From Lachnoclostridium sp. UBA3320 (GTDB lineage: Bacteria > Bacillota > Clostridia > Lachnospirales > Lachnospiraceae), in the NCBI GenBank assembly GCA_002361175.1, contig DESG01000008.1:2179-14901 (forward strand): DNA of 12,723 nt, read 5' to 3'. Positions 1-7,639 of the stretch are shown here, in pieces (position 1 is the first letter of the stretch; each line of letters starts with the position of its first letter). The translations under genes were made by a program, and so were the position numbers. The notes under the pieces are model-generated. The model ran no database searches and was not told the origin of the DNA. It worked only from the letters and a program-made list of their open reading frames with translations.

Positions 1-2
1 GC

Positions 3-1538
3 TTGCGGCGGGGTAGTTCATTTGGTATTGATTTAGGAACTTCTTCGACAAAAACAGTTCTTTTTAATGAAAATGGAGATGTTATAACTTCTGCTGGGAT
101 GGATTATCCTCTGTATACCCCCGCTAATGGCTGGGCAGAGCAAAATCCCCAAGACTGGCGTGATGCTGCTTTGGAAACTATATCAAGGGTAGTAAAAGAG
201 TCAGGTGTAGACCCTAATGACATCAAAGGACTTGGTATATCTGGACAGATGCATGGGCTTGTAATGCTTGATGAAGCTGGTGAAGTCATACGTCCTTCTA
301 TTATCTGGTGCGACCAGCGTACTGGAAAAGAATGTGAAGAAATAACTAGAAAAGTTGGTGAAAAGAGGCTTATTGAAATAACAGCCAATCCTGCACTTAC
401 TGGCTTTACAGCTTCTAAAATACTCTGGGTAAAAAACAATGAACCGAAAAATTATGCAAAGTGCAGACATATACTTCTTCCAAAAGATTATGTAAGATAT
501 ATACTTACTGGCGTATTTGCCACAGAAGTATCTGACGCTTCTGGTATGCAGCTTTTAGATGTTCCAAAACGTCAATGGTCTGATGAAATCCTTGAAAAAC
601 TTGACATTGACAAAAGCCTTCTTGCAAAGGTATATGAATCTCCAGAGGTAACAGGTACTATACTGCCTGAAATTGCAGAAAAAACAGGGCTTTCTACGGC
701 TACAGTTGTAGTAGGTGGTGCTGGTGATAATGCTGCTGCTGCTGTTGGTACAGGAGTTGTTGAAGATGGTAAAGCATTTACTACCATAGGAACAAGCGGT
801 GTTGTATTTGCACATTCAAGCGACATAAAAATTGATTCCAAGGGGCGTGTACACACTTTCTGCTGTGCAGTTCCAGGTGCATGGCATGTTATGGGGGTTA
901 CTCAAGCAGCAGGTTATTCTTTTTCATGGTATCTTGACAATATGGGCGCTGAATACAAATATCAAGCAGAAAAACAAAACTGTGATGTATTTGACCTTAT
1001 TAATGCAGACGTGGAAAAAACACCTATCGGGGCTAATAGGCTTATATACCTGCCATATCTTAACGGTGAACGCACACCACACCTTGACCCAAAATGCCGT
1101 GGTGTTTTATTCGGGCTGTCAAGTATGCACTCTAAAGCTGATATTGCACGTGCTGTTATGGAAGGCATATGCTATTCACTTACTGACTGTAAAGACATCC
1201 TTGAAGAGATGGGAATAGCTGTTGATGATATGATGGCATGTGGTGGGGGTGCTAAAAATGCCACACAGCGTCAAATGATGTCAGATATGTATGGCTGCAA
1301 TGTAAACACAGTAACTGCAACCGAAGGTCCTGCACTAGGTGTTGCTATCTTAGCTGGTGTGGGAGCTGGAATATATAACAGCGTAGAAGAGGCATGCCAC
1401 AAGATGATACACAAAGACCCAGATAAAGAATGTAGACCTAACATGGAGAATAAAGCAACATATGACAAGTTCCACCAGATTTATAAAAACCTTTATAACT
1501 GCCTAAAAGAACAGTATAAAGAAATTGTAAAAATATAA
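3..1538 (+). CDS. xylB: Xylulokinase (FGGY family), 5' end at window edge
   Basis: Phosphorylates D-xylulose to D-xylulose 5-phosphate with ATP in the cytoplasm, feeding xylose into the pentose phosphate pathway. The N-terminal ATPase-fold signature GIDLGTSSTKT is at residues 8-18, followed by GISGQMHG (78-85), WCDQR (102-106) and GGAGDNAAAAVGTG (239-252). Asp243 in that motif aligns with the catalytic Asp of E. coli XylB. TIGTSG and YLNGERTPHLDP follow, and a glycine-rich GGGAKN motif lies near the C terminus. The length of about 511 residues is normal. The only start in the window is a TTG two bases from the edge with no visible ribosome site, so the true start may lie upstream and the gene should be read as 5'-uncertain. 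No xylA or xylose transporter is visible. It ends just before a hairpin terminator shared with the convergent nad operon. Confidence 0.93.
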   Translation: MRRGSSFGIDLGTSSTKTVLFNENGDVITSAGMDYPLYTPANGWAEQNPQDWRDAALETISRVVKESGVDPNDIKGLGISGQMHGLVMLDEAGEVIRPSIIWCDQRTGKECEEITRKVGEKRLIEITANPALTGFTASKILWVKNNEPKNYAKCRHILLPKDYVRYILTGVFATEVSDASGMQLLDVPKRQWSDEILEKLDIDKSLLAKVYESPEVTGTILPEIAEKTGLSTATVVVGGAGDNAAAAVGTGVVEDGKAFTTIGTSGVVFAHSSDIKIDSKGRVHTFCCAVPGAWHVMGVTQAAGYSFSWYLDNMGAEYKYQAEKQNCDVFDLINADVEKTPIGANRLIYLPYLNGERTPHLDPKCRGVLFGLSSMHSKADIARAVMEGICYSLTDCKDILEEMGIAVDDMMACGGGAKNATQRQMMSDMYGCNVNTVTATEGPALGVAILAGVGAGIYNSVEEACHKMIHKDPDKECRPNMENKATYDKFHQIYKNLYNCLKEQYKEIVKI

Positions 1539-1540
1539 TT

Positions 1541-1590
1541 AAAAACAGCCATCATGCCATATTTTAGAATCTAACATGGTGGCTGTTTTT
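1541..1590. terminator. Bidirectional terminator between xylB and nadC
   Basis: The arms AAAAACAGCCATCATG (1541-1556) and CATGGTGGCTGTTTTT (1575-1590) pair over 16 positions with a single T-G wobble around an 18-nt loop. The T-run ends the + strand arm and the A-run at its start becomes a T-run on the minus strand. It therefore works in both directions. It begins 2 nt after the xylB stop and abuts the nadC stop. Confidence 0.92.
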
Positions 1591-1591
1591 G

Positions 1592-2446
1592 TTATATTTG
1601 GTGTAAATTTTTAAGTGATATATCCAGTATAGGCGCTGAATGTGTAAGCGCACCACTTGATATATAATCTACTCCTACATCTATAATATTTTTAATATTT
1701 TCTTTTGTGACATTGCCAGAACACTCTGTAAGTGCCCTGCCATCTATAATTTTTATCGCCTCTCTCATTTCATCAGGAGACATATTGTCAAGCATTATTA
1801 TATCAGCTCCTGCATCTGCTGCTTCACGCACCATATCAAGATTTTCAGTTTCAACTTCTATCTTATGTACAAATGATACATTAGTCTTTGCCATCTTTAT
1901 AGCTTTTGTAATACTTCCTGCTGCCCCAATATGATTGTCCTTAAGCATAACTCCATCAGAAAGGTTAAAACGATGATTGCTGCCGCCGCCTACCTTAACT
2001 GCATACTTTTCAAAAATCCTCATATTTGGAGTTGTCTTTCTTGTGTCAAGAAGCGTTGTGTGGCTTCCTTCAAGAAGTTTTACAATAGAATTAGTATAAG
2101 TGGCAATGCCGCTCATTCTCTGTAAATAATTAAGTGCTGTCCTCTCACCTGAAAGTATTGCTCTTATATCACCCTTTATAACAGCCATAAGCTGCCCATT
2201 CTTTACACTGTCACCTTCACTGACATACATATCCAATTCAACAGTTTCATCAAGCATTTCAAATACTCTTTTAAATACAAATAGACCTGCTATTATTCCA
2301 TCTTGTTTACAGATAAGATTAGCCTCACCTTTCTGGTACTTAGGCATAACACAATTAGTAGATATATCTCCGCTTGAAATGTCCTCCTCAAGTGCCATAC
2401 GTATATATCTGTCTGCATTTATTTTCAAAGTAACTGGGTCATTCAT
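1592..2446 (-). CDS. nadC: Quinolinate phosphoribosyltransferase (decarboxylating)
   Basis: Converts quinolinate and PRPP to nicotinate mononucleotide, CO2 and pyrophosphate, the last step of de novo synthesis before the general NAD pathway. The 284 residues match the family's usual length. Family motifs appear in order: ERTALN (101-106), TRKTTPNMR (135-143), EKYAV (146-150), GGGSNHR (153-159), LKDNH (168-172), IEVET (196-200) and MLDN (218-221). These form the substrate and PRPP pocket of a type II PRTase. The ATG lies inside the end of nadB with an 8-bp overlap, and AAGGAG sits about 10 nt upstream, so translational coupling is likely. It is the last gene of nadA-nadB-nadC and ends at the shared hairpin. 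Confidence 0.96.
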   Translation of the reverse strand: MNDPVTLKINADRYIRMALEEDISSGDISTNCVMPKYQKGEANLICKQDGIIAGLFVFKRVFEMLDETVELDMYVSEGDSVKNGQLMAVIKGDIRAILSGERTALNYLQRMSGIATYTNSIVKLLEGSHTTLLDTRKTTPNMRIFEKYAVKVGGGSNHRFNLSDGVMLKDNHIGAAGSITKAIKMAKTNVSFVHKIEVETENLDMVREAADAGADIIMLDNMSPDEMREAIKIIDGRALTECSGNVTKENIKNIIDVGVDYISSGALTHSAPILDISLKNLHQI

Positions 2447-3740
2447 GTCTTTTTTTCTCCTTTTCTATCTCTTCTAAAATCCTTGTCTTGTATTCTGTAG
2501 CAAGTGCCCCAATATCTTCATAATCTTTGTAATTTACAAGTTTTTCTAAATCTCTGTGTGTGTTTGCCTTAAAAGTAAATTCTCTCTTAATTGCGTCTGC
2601 TGCCCTTTCTGCAAATACCATTGATTCAAGTAAAGAATTGCTTGCAAGACGATTGCGCCCATGTACCCCATTGCATGAAGTTTCACCTACTGCAAAAAGA
2701 TGCTGCATAGAAGTTCTGCTTTCATTATCTACTTTTATTCCTCCCATAAAATAATGCTGCGCAGGAACTACAGGTATATATTCATTAATAGGATTATATC
2801 CTTCTTTAAGACACTGATTTAATATATTTGGAAAATGGTTTCTTATCTCATCCTGTGGTATATTTTCCATTGACAGCCACACATATGGCATATTATCCTT
2901 TTTCATCTGTTTTTCAATCTCAGCTGTTACTATATCTCTTGGCATCAGCTCATTACAAAAACGTTCTTTATTCCTGTTTAATAATATTGCACCTTCGCCA
3001 CGCACTGATTCAGATATAAGAAAACGGCGTCCAGGTTTTTCTGAATACAGCGTAGTTGGATGTATCTGTATATAGTCCACATGCTCCACTGCTATATTAT
3101 GTTTATATGCTATAGCAAGTGCATCTCCAGTAATATGTCTAAAATTCGTGGAATGTTTGTAAATGCCTCCAAGCCCACCACATGCTAAAACTGTGTACTT
3201 AGCCCTTACGAGTGATATATCTCCATCTTTACTACACATGACTATGCCACAGCAGGAATTATCTCTATCACAAATTATATCAAGCATTGAAGTGTACTCT
3301 AAAATTTCTATATTTTCCCTTTTTAAAACTTTATCTAAAAGAGTACTTGTAATCTCCTTACCAGTTATATCTTCATGAAATAATATACGTGGTCTGCCAT
3401 GGCCTCCCTCACGTGTAAATAAAAAATCTTTGCCATCTTTTTCAAATTCAACACCATATTCAGTAAGCTCTGACACTATTTTCTGTGATGATTTTATCAT
3501 TATCTCTACAGATTGCTTATTATTTTCATAATGCCCTGCTTTCATTGTATCTTCAAAATAACCACTATAGTCATCATTATCTCGCAGCATACATATTCCT
3601 CCCTGTGCAAGAAATGAATCACTTTTGTCCATTGCATCTTTTGTTATCATAAGTATTTTTGTGTGTTTTGTAAAATGAAGTGCGCAAAAAAGCCCTGCCG
3701 CACCTGTACCTACAATGACAACATCTGCATCTTTAACCAT
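2439..3740 (-). CDS. nadB: L-aspartate oxidase, short form
   Basis: FAD enzyme that oxidises L-aspartate to iminoaspartate, which NadA condenses with dihydroxyacetone phosphate. Visible motifs are the FAD-binding GTGAAG (11-16), AQGGI (45-49), REGGHGRPRI (110-119), HPTTLY (227-232), RGEGAIL (247-253), ELMPRDIV (264-271), HYFMGGI (329-335) and GRNRLASNSLLE (361-372). Arg268 and His329 match the active-site Arg and His known from E. coli NadB. At 433 residues it is about 100 shorter than the E. coli enzyme (540) and lacks most of the C-terminal helical extension. The reading frame is otherwise intact, so this looks like a short family form and not a truncation. GGGGGA 8 nt before the ATG serves as ribosome site. 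It lies 31 nt downstream of nadA and overlaps nadC by 8 bp. Confidence 0.96.
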   Translation of the reverse strand: MVKDADVVIVGTGAAGLFCALHFTKHTKILMITKDAMDKSDSFLAQGGICMLRDNDDYSGYFEDTMKAGHYENNKQSVEIMIKSSQKIVSELTEYGVEFEKDGKDFLFTREGGHGRPRILFHEDITGKEITSTLLDKVLKRENIEILEYTSMLDIICDRDNSCCGIVMCSKDGDISLVRAKYTVLACGGLGGIYKHSTNFRHITGDALAIAYKHNIAVEHVDYIQIHPTTLYSEKPGRRFLISESVRGEGAILLNRNKERFCNELMPRDIVTAEIEKQMKKDNMPYVWLSMENIPQDEIRNHFPNILNQCLKEGYNPINEYIPVVPAQHYFMGGIKVDNESRTSMQHLFAVGETSCNGVHGRNRLASNSLLESMVFAERAADAIKREFTFKANTHRDLEKLVNYKDYEDIGALATEYKTRILEEIEKEKKRHE

Positions 3741-3771
3741 AAATAATCCCCCATGTTATCACTTCACTGTA

Positions 3772-4680
3772 CTACTTTGCCAGTTCAAGCATACGATCAA
3801 GTGATGCATTAGCAGAATTTCTTAATTCATCTGTCACTTCTACAGCACCGCTCTCATTTTCCATACACTCAAGCACTTTTTCTAAAGTTACTTTTTTCAT
3901 ATCAGGGCAAATCTGGTGTGGCATAAGCGTATAAAACTTTTTACCTGGATTTTTTTGTTTTAACTCATACATAACACCTGTCTCTGTCCCTATTATAAAT
4001 TCTAAAGCATCACTGTCAGTCGCATAATTTATAATACCAGAAGTGCTCCCTATGTAGTCTGCCTCCTCAAGAACCTCCATTTTACATTCTGGATGGACAA
4101 GCACAAGTGCGTTAGGATGCATCTTTTTTGCTAATTTTACATCATCCTTTCTCACTTCTGCATGAACTGGACAGAAACCGTCATTAAATATAAAGTTCTT
4201 GTCCAGAACCTGCGAAGCAATATACCGTCCAAGATTTTCATCAGGTATAAAATATATATTCTTATTAGGCAGTGCCTTTACTATCTTCATAGCATTAGCA
4301 GATGTCACACAGACATCAGAATATTTCTTAAGTTCACCAGTAGAATTAATATAACAGACTACTGCAACATCATCATACTGATTGCGTACTTCTTTAATCT
4401 TTTCTATCTGTGCCATATGTGCCATAGGGCAGTCTGCCGTAATATCAGGCATAAGAACTTTCTTGTCAGGGTTAAGGATTTTAGCACTTTCCCCCATAAA
4501 AGACACACCACAAAATACTATAGTATCTTGTTTGGCCTCTTTTGCTATCTTGCTAAGATAATAAGAATCTCCAATATAATCAGCTATTTGTTGTACTTCA
4601 TCAGGAACATAATAATGTGCAAGTATAATTGCATTTTTTGATTTTTTAAGGTCTTCTATCCTGTTTTTTATATCACTCAT
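3772..4680 (-). CDS. nadA: Quinolinate synthase (4Fe-4S)
   Basis: Condenses iminoaspartate with dihydroxyacetone phosphate to give quinolinate, using an oxygen-sensitive [4Fe-4S] cluster. Counting from the longer TTG reading, the three cluster cysteines are Cys88 (ITADCPMA), Cys174 (DGFCPVH) and Cys262 (HQICPDMK); subtract 4 for the start chosen here. Other family motifs are ILAHYYVP, CGVSFMGESAKIL, PDENLGRY, VHPEC and IGSTSG. The frame can open at a TTG at 4692, but that codon overlaps the ribosome site. GGAGGAG at 4684-4690 lies 3 nt before the ATG at 4680, so the ATG is the better start and gives 302 residues. First gene of the nad operon, with its own promoter and a leader inverted repeat. 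Confidence 0.96.
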   Translation of the reverse strand: MSDIKNRIEDLKKSKNAIILAHYYVPDEVQQIADYIGDSYYLSKIAKEAKQDTIVFCGVSFMGESAKILNPDKKVLMPDITADCPMAHMAQIEKIKEVRNQYDDVAVVCYINSTGELKKYSDVCVTSANAMKIVKALPNKNIYFIPDENLGRYIASQVLDKNFIFNDGFCPVHAEVRKDDVKLAKKMHPNALVLVHPECKMEVLEEADYIGSTSGIINYATDSDALEFIIGTETGVMYELKQKNPGKKFYTLMPHQICPDMKKVTLEKVLECMENESGAVEVTDELRNSANASLDRMLELAK

Positions 4681-4694
4681 ATTCTCCTCCAAAT

Positions 4695-4717
4695 ATAATC
4701 CAGAAATGTCGGATTAT
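4695..4717 (-). promoter_or_regulatory. Inverted repeat in the nadA leader (candidate operator or hairpin)
   Basis: Perfect 7-bp arms ATAATCC (4695-4701) and GGATTAT (4711-4717) are separated by 9 bp. The repeat sits between the predicted nadA -10 box and the ribosome site, starting 4 nt beyond the GGAGGAG. A second, weaker pair (ATGTC/GACAT) overlaps it. Firmicutes often control nad operons with the niacin-responsive repressor NiaR, but I cannot confirm that this matches its site. Confidence 0.45.
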
Positions 4718-4739
4718 TACTAATTGACATACTTATTTT

Positions 4740-4768
4740 ATTATAACATTGCTTACTACATGCTACAA
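4740..4768 (-). promoter_or_regulatory. Predicted nadABC promoter
   Basis: Read on the minus strand, TTGTAG (4763-4768) and a perfect TATAAT (4740-4745) are separated by 17 bp. It would start transcription about 50 nt upstream of the nadA ATG, just ahead of the leader inverted repeat. Confidence 0.65.
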
Positions 4769-4894
4769 GTAAAATTTAAATGGTTCTGCAATAAGTCTTT
4801 TGGATATAGAATAAAAGTGAGAAACAATATTATGATACAGAATTACTACTCTGCGTCAGGATATTCATTGCACAACAGACGATAAGGTGCTTCT

Positions 4895-6253
4895 TTATAA
4901 ATTTTCCCCATTTGTAAGAATAACATTTCTGTACCAGTAAGCAGAATCCTTCCAAATCCTCTCCTGTGTCTGATAATCTACAAAAAGCAGTCCAAAACGT
5001 TCAGAATATCCCCTCGCCCATTCAAAATTGTCCATAAGCGACCAGTGGAAATATCCTCTAAGTTCAATTTCTCCTGCTGCCCTTTTTAATTCTTTTAAAT
5101 ATCTCGCAAGAAAGTCAATTCTATCTGAATCGTGCACTTTTCCATCAAGTGAAACTTTATCGTGACATGACAAACCATTTTCTGTAATATAAATTGGTTT
5201 TTTATAGCGCTCATACAAAAACTTAGGTCCCCAGTAAAGGCACTCAGGAGTCACAGGCCAATTAAGTGCTGTTTTTGGAAAACCTTTATACCTTTCAACA
5301 ATTTCTGGCTGTCCATCTGTTCCCATGCGTATGCACTTTCCGTTATATATATTCTGCCCATAAATATCTATTGGTTCAGATATGAGTTTCATATCTTCAT
5401 CAGTAATTTTAGGCAAAAATTTTTCATAAAGTTTTATTCCTTCTTCTGGATAATGCCCTAAAAGAACTGGGTCTGACCACCATGCAACATTCCATGTCCA
5501 ATTTCTGTCATCATCCTGCATAGAAAATAACATTTTCCTTGCTGCCTCAATATCCTCTGGTTTTTCAGTTTCTGGATAACACATAGAGCAAGTTGGCGCA
5601 TAACCTATAACAAGCGGTTGTTTTCCATACTGGCGCAACATTTGTACTGCATATCCATGTGCCTTTAATGCATTATGTGCCATCTCAAATGTATCACGCA
5701 TAGGAGCCTTTATCCCTGGTGCATGTTCACCAGTCAAAAATCCAAGTCCCACAAAACACTGTGGCTCATTAAGTGTAAAAAAGTATTTTACTCTGTCACT
5801 AAAACGCTTGGCAACAAGCATTGCATAATCACCAAACCACCTCACCATTTCTGGATTCATCCAACCACCACGTTTATAGAGTTCATATGGTAATTCCCAG
5901 TGGTACAACGTAATATATGGCTCAATACCAGCTTCAATCAAGGCATCTATCAAATTATTGTAAAATTTTACACCAGCTTCATTGATTCTGCCTTTTCCCT
6001 CTGGCAGCACTCTTGACCAGTCAATAGAAAAACGGTATGCTTTAATACCCATCTCCTTCATAACTGCAATGTCTTCTCGAAACCTGTGATAATGGTCACA
6101 GGCAATCTCTCCTGTATGTCCTTCAAACACATTACCTGGTTCTTTCGTATATATATCCCATATATTCATTCCTTTGCCGCTATCTGAGGCTGTTCCCTCT
6201 ATCTGATATGTACTAGTAGCAACACCCCATACAAAATTTTTTGAAAATCCCAT
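4895..6253 (-). CDS. bglA: GH1 family beta-glucosidase (or beta-galactosidase)
   Basis: Cytoplasmic retaining glycosidase that releases a non-reducing glucose or related sugar from beta-glycosides. Counting from the chosen start, the N-terminal FVWGVATSTYQIEG is at residues 7-20, the acid/base Glu163 is in TLNEP (160-164), and the nucleophile Glu358 is in YITENG (355-360). Near the C terminus, NFEWARGYSERFG carries the Glu-Trp pair typical of enzymes acting on unphosphorylated sugars; 6-phospho-beta-glucosidases have a Ser/Lys/Tyr motif there. The exact sugar cannot be decided from sequence. The 452-residue length is normal and no signal peptide is seen. An earlier ATG at 6265 overlaps the GGAGG site that serves the ATG at 6253, so the latter was chosen. 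It follows the LacI-type regulator on the same strand. No terminator is visible after it. Confidence 0.95.
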   Translation of the reverse strand: MGFSKNFVWGVATSTYQIEGTASDSGKGMNIWDIYTKEPGNVFEGHTGEIACDHYHRFREDIAVMKEMGIKAYRFSIDWSRVLPEGKGRINEAGVKFYNNLIDALIEAGIEPYITLYHWELPYELYKRGGWMNPEMVRWFGDYAMLVAKRFSDRVKYFFTLNEPQCFVGLGFLTGEHAPGIKAPMRDTFEMAHNALKAHGYAVQMLRQYGKQPLVIGYAPTCSMCYPETEKPEDIEAARKMLFSMQDDDRNWTWNVAWWSDPVLLGHYPEEGIKLYEKFLPKITDEDMKLISEPIDIYGQNIYNGKCIRMGTDGQPEIVERYKGFPKTALNWPVTPECLYWGPKFLYERYKKPIYITENGLSCHDKVSLDGKVHDSDRIDFLARYLKELKRAAGEIELRGYFHWSLMDNFEWARGYSERFGLLFVDYQTQERIWKDSAYWYRNVILTNGENL

Positions 6254-6280
6254 AAAAGCCTCCATTCAGAACATAATATA

Positions 6281-6301
6281 GAAAAGTACAGTAAACTTTT
6301 C
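6281..6301 (-). promoter_or_regulatory. 21-bp interrupted palindrome upstream of bglA (candidate operator)
   Basis: GAAAAGT (6281-6287) and ACTTTTC (6295-6301) are perfect 7-bp inverted arms around 7 bp, 28 bp upstream of the bglA start. It overlaps TACAGTAAACTT, which recurs in imperfect inverted form (AAGTTTTACTGT) at 6329-6340. The position and symmetry suit a LacI-family operator, though it lacks the central CG common in that family. Confidence 0.4.
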
Positions 6302-6320
6302 TGTTATTAATTGTTAATTT

Positions 6321-6403
6321 AATAAGTTAAGTTTTACTGTTTAAAAATATCACAATATATGCAAAAACGCAACTTAATTCTATAATTTTTTACTTAACTT
6401 ATT
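6321..6403. repeat. 12-bp inverted repeat pair flanking the predicted bglA promoter
   Basis: AATAAGTTAAGT at 6321-6332 and its exact reverse complement ACTTAACTTATT at 6392-6403 lie 71 bp apart, centre to centre. They bracket the TTGCGT/TATTTT promoter candidate. Paired sites on both sides of a promoter are a usual layout for a dimeric or tetrameric repressor. The words are AT-rich, so chance is not excluded. Confidence 0.45.
6344..6372 (-). promoter_or_regulatory. Predicted bglA promoter
   Basis: On the minus strand TTGCGT (6367-6372) and TATTTT (6344-6349) are spaced by 17 bp, which would give a leader of about 85 nt before bglA. It lies in the 159-bp gap between the regulator and bglA, suggesting bglA can be transcribed separately from lacI. 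Confidence 0.45.
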
Positions 6404-6412
6404 CTTTGGCAT

Positions 6413-7420
6413 TTATAGATTTTTCACACTATCTTTTTCAATAATTTTGCCTAAAACTACTTGTAAAGCATCTTCTTCATTTATACTTACTCTCCCATCT
6501 AATTTCTGAAATACTCTTTCAACAGCTTTTTCTGTCATAGAATGGATATTGACATCATATGAAGTAATCCCCAAATCATTGTAATTGTTTTTGGAAAAAT
6601 TATCAAAACCAACTACAGATATATCATCAGGAATACTATAACCACTTTCAAGTAATTTTTTAACTAACTCGTTTGCTATAAAATCGCAGTTGCATACAAA
6701 TGCTGACGGCATCTTTTTAGGCAAGTTCTCTATAGCAACATCACCTGTTTCAAGGTCTCTGTCTTCAAGAATCCATTCTTCTCTTATTGGTATTCTATTT
6801 TCTTGAAGTGCTTTACAATACCCATGAAATCTATCCATAATACTAGGACTAGCATATATTGACCCCACATAGGCAATATCATGGTGTCCCTTTTGTATAA
6901 GATATTCTGTCATATGGTACATACCATAGTATCCATTTGAAATAACTGCATCAATCATTAATTTATCACTATAAAAATCCAATAGCATCATTGGTATAGT
7001 ATAATTATTTTTAATAAGTTCAAGATAAGAATTATTCAAGTTACCTATAATAATAATTGCATCACATCTGCCATTTTCAAGGCTTAAAGGCATATTGTTT
7101 TGCTTTTCATCTTCTATTTTTATAACTTCAAAAACTACAGTAGCGCCTCTGGATTTTATAACTGAGGCTAACTCCCAGTACATTTCCCAATAATAAGATA
7201 TTCCTTTTTCAACATATCGACTTGATACTATAACACCTATTGAATAACTGCCACCATCTGTTGTCTGTCTTAACGGATACCCCATTTTAACTGCAGTTTT
7301 TTTTATCTTTTCACGGAGTTCCTTACTAACTCCCGTTCTTCCTGCTAGTGCATTTGAAACTGTTACCTTACTAATTCCCAATGCATCTGCAATGTCCGAC
7401 ATTTTTACCCCATTTTTCAT
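6413..7420 (-). CDS. LacI/GalR-family transcriptional regulator
   Basis: Probably a sugar-responsive repressor of the adjacent bglA. An N-terminal helix-turn-helix (about residues 4-27, with ALGISKVTVSNALAG) is followed by the hinge region ending near GYPLRQ. A periplasmic-binding-protein-like sensor domain then spans about residues 60-325. Family landmarks are SIGVIVSS, the MLLDFYSD and VISNGYYGMYHM segments, QKGHHDIAYVGS, RFHGYCKAL and IPDDISVVGFDNF. The 335-residue length is typical. The start at 7420 keeps the residues that normally precede the first helix; an AAAGGA lies about 11 nt upstream. A start at Met7 would cut into the helix-turn-helix region. The ligand cannot be read from sequence, and a beta-glucoside or its product is inferred from context only. 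Confidence 0.93.
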   Translation of the reverse strand: MKNGVKMSDIADALGISKVTVSNALAGRTGVSKELREKIKKTAVKMGYPLRQTTDGGSYSIGVIVSSRYVEKGISYYWEMYWELASVIKSRGATVVFEVIKIEDEKQNNMPLSLENGRCDAIIIIGNLNNSYLELIKNNYTIPMMLLDFYSDKLMIDAVISNGYYGMYHMTEYLIQKGHHDIAYVGSIYASPSIMDRFHGYCKALQENRIPIREEWILEDRDLETGDVAIENLPKKMPSAFVCNCDFIANELVKKLLESGYSIPDDISVVGFDNFSKNNYNDLGITSYDVNIHSMTEKAVERVFQKLDGRVSINEEDALQVVLGKIIEKDSVKNL

Positions 7421-7520
7421 GATTTATGTATTTCCTTTACAACATATTTTTATATTTTCTATATTCTATAGCTATTTTTGTCATAAAGCAAGCAATAAAT
7501 ATCATAGTATAATAAAGCTA

Positions 7521-7549
7521 TTGACAATTCTTCCAAATCCTTTTAAAAT
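7521..7549 (+). promoter_or_regulatory. Near-consensus + strand promoter without a gene
   Basis: A perfect TTGACA (7521-7526) is followed 17 bp later by TAAAAT (7544-7549). It points toward the galT terminator hairpin, so its transcript would be only about 60 nt. A 16-bp palindrome with 5-bp arms, AACGTCATAGTACGTT (7558-7573), lies just after the -10. Its core TCATAGTA also occurs at 7502-7509, exactly 60 bp earlier. Confidence 0.4.
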
Positions 7550-7583
7550 AAACTTGCAACGTCATAGTACGTTAATTCATCCA

Positions 7584-7618
7584 AAAGTCCCCAGAAAGAA
7601 TTACATCCTGGGGACTTT
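7584..7618 (-). terminator. Terminator after galT
   Basis: The arms AAAGTCCCCAG (7584-7594) and CTGGGGACTTT (7608-7618) pair perfectly over 11 bp around a 13-nt loop. On the minus strand the 3' arm ends in a TTTT run, 20-odd nt after the galT stop. A shorter T-run on the other side may let it also stop + strand transcripts. Confidence 0.88.
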
Positions 7619-7639
7619 AGTCACTTATAATTTAAATTA

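Noticed and set aside
832..1218. 128-codon open frame on the + strand
   Set aside because: Alternative frame inside xylB, which carries intact kinase motifs across the same span.
4162..4641. 159-codon open frame on the + strand
   Set aside because: It lies wholly antisense to nadA, whose motifs and ribosome site are clear. Its product has no recognisable motif and low-GC antisense composition.
6357..6372. Possible catabolite-response (cre) site upstream of bglA
   Set aside because: TGCAAAAACGCAAC resembles half a cre site, but the spacing to the CG is wrong and the other half does not match.
7421..7540. Promoter for the lacI-type gene (TTGTCA then TATGAT)
   Set aside because: The boxes are only 15 bp apart and other AT-rich alternatives exist, so no single promoter can be chosen.
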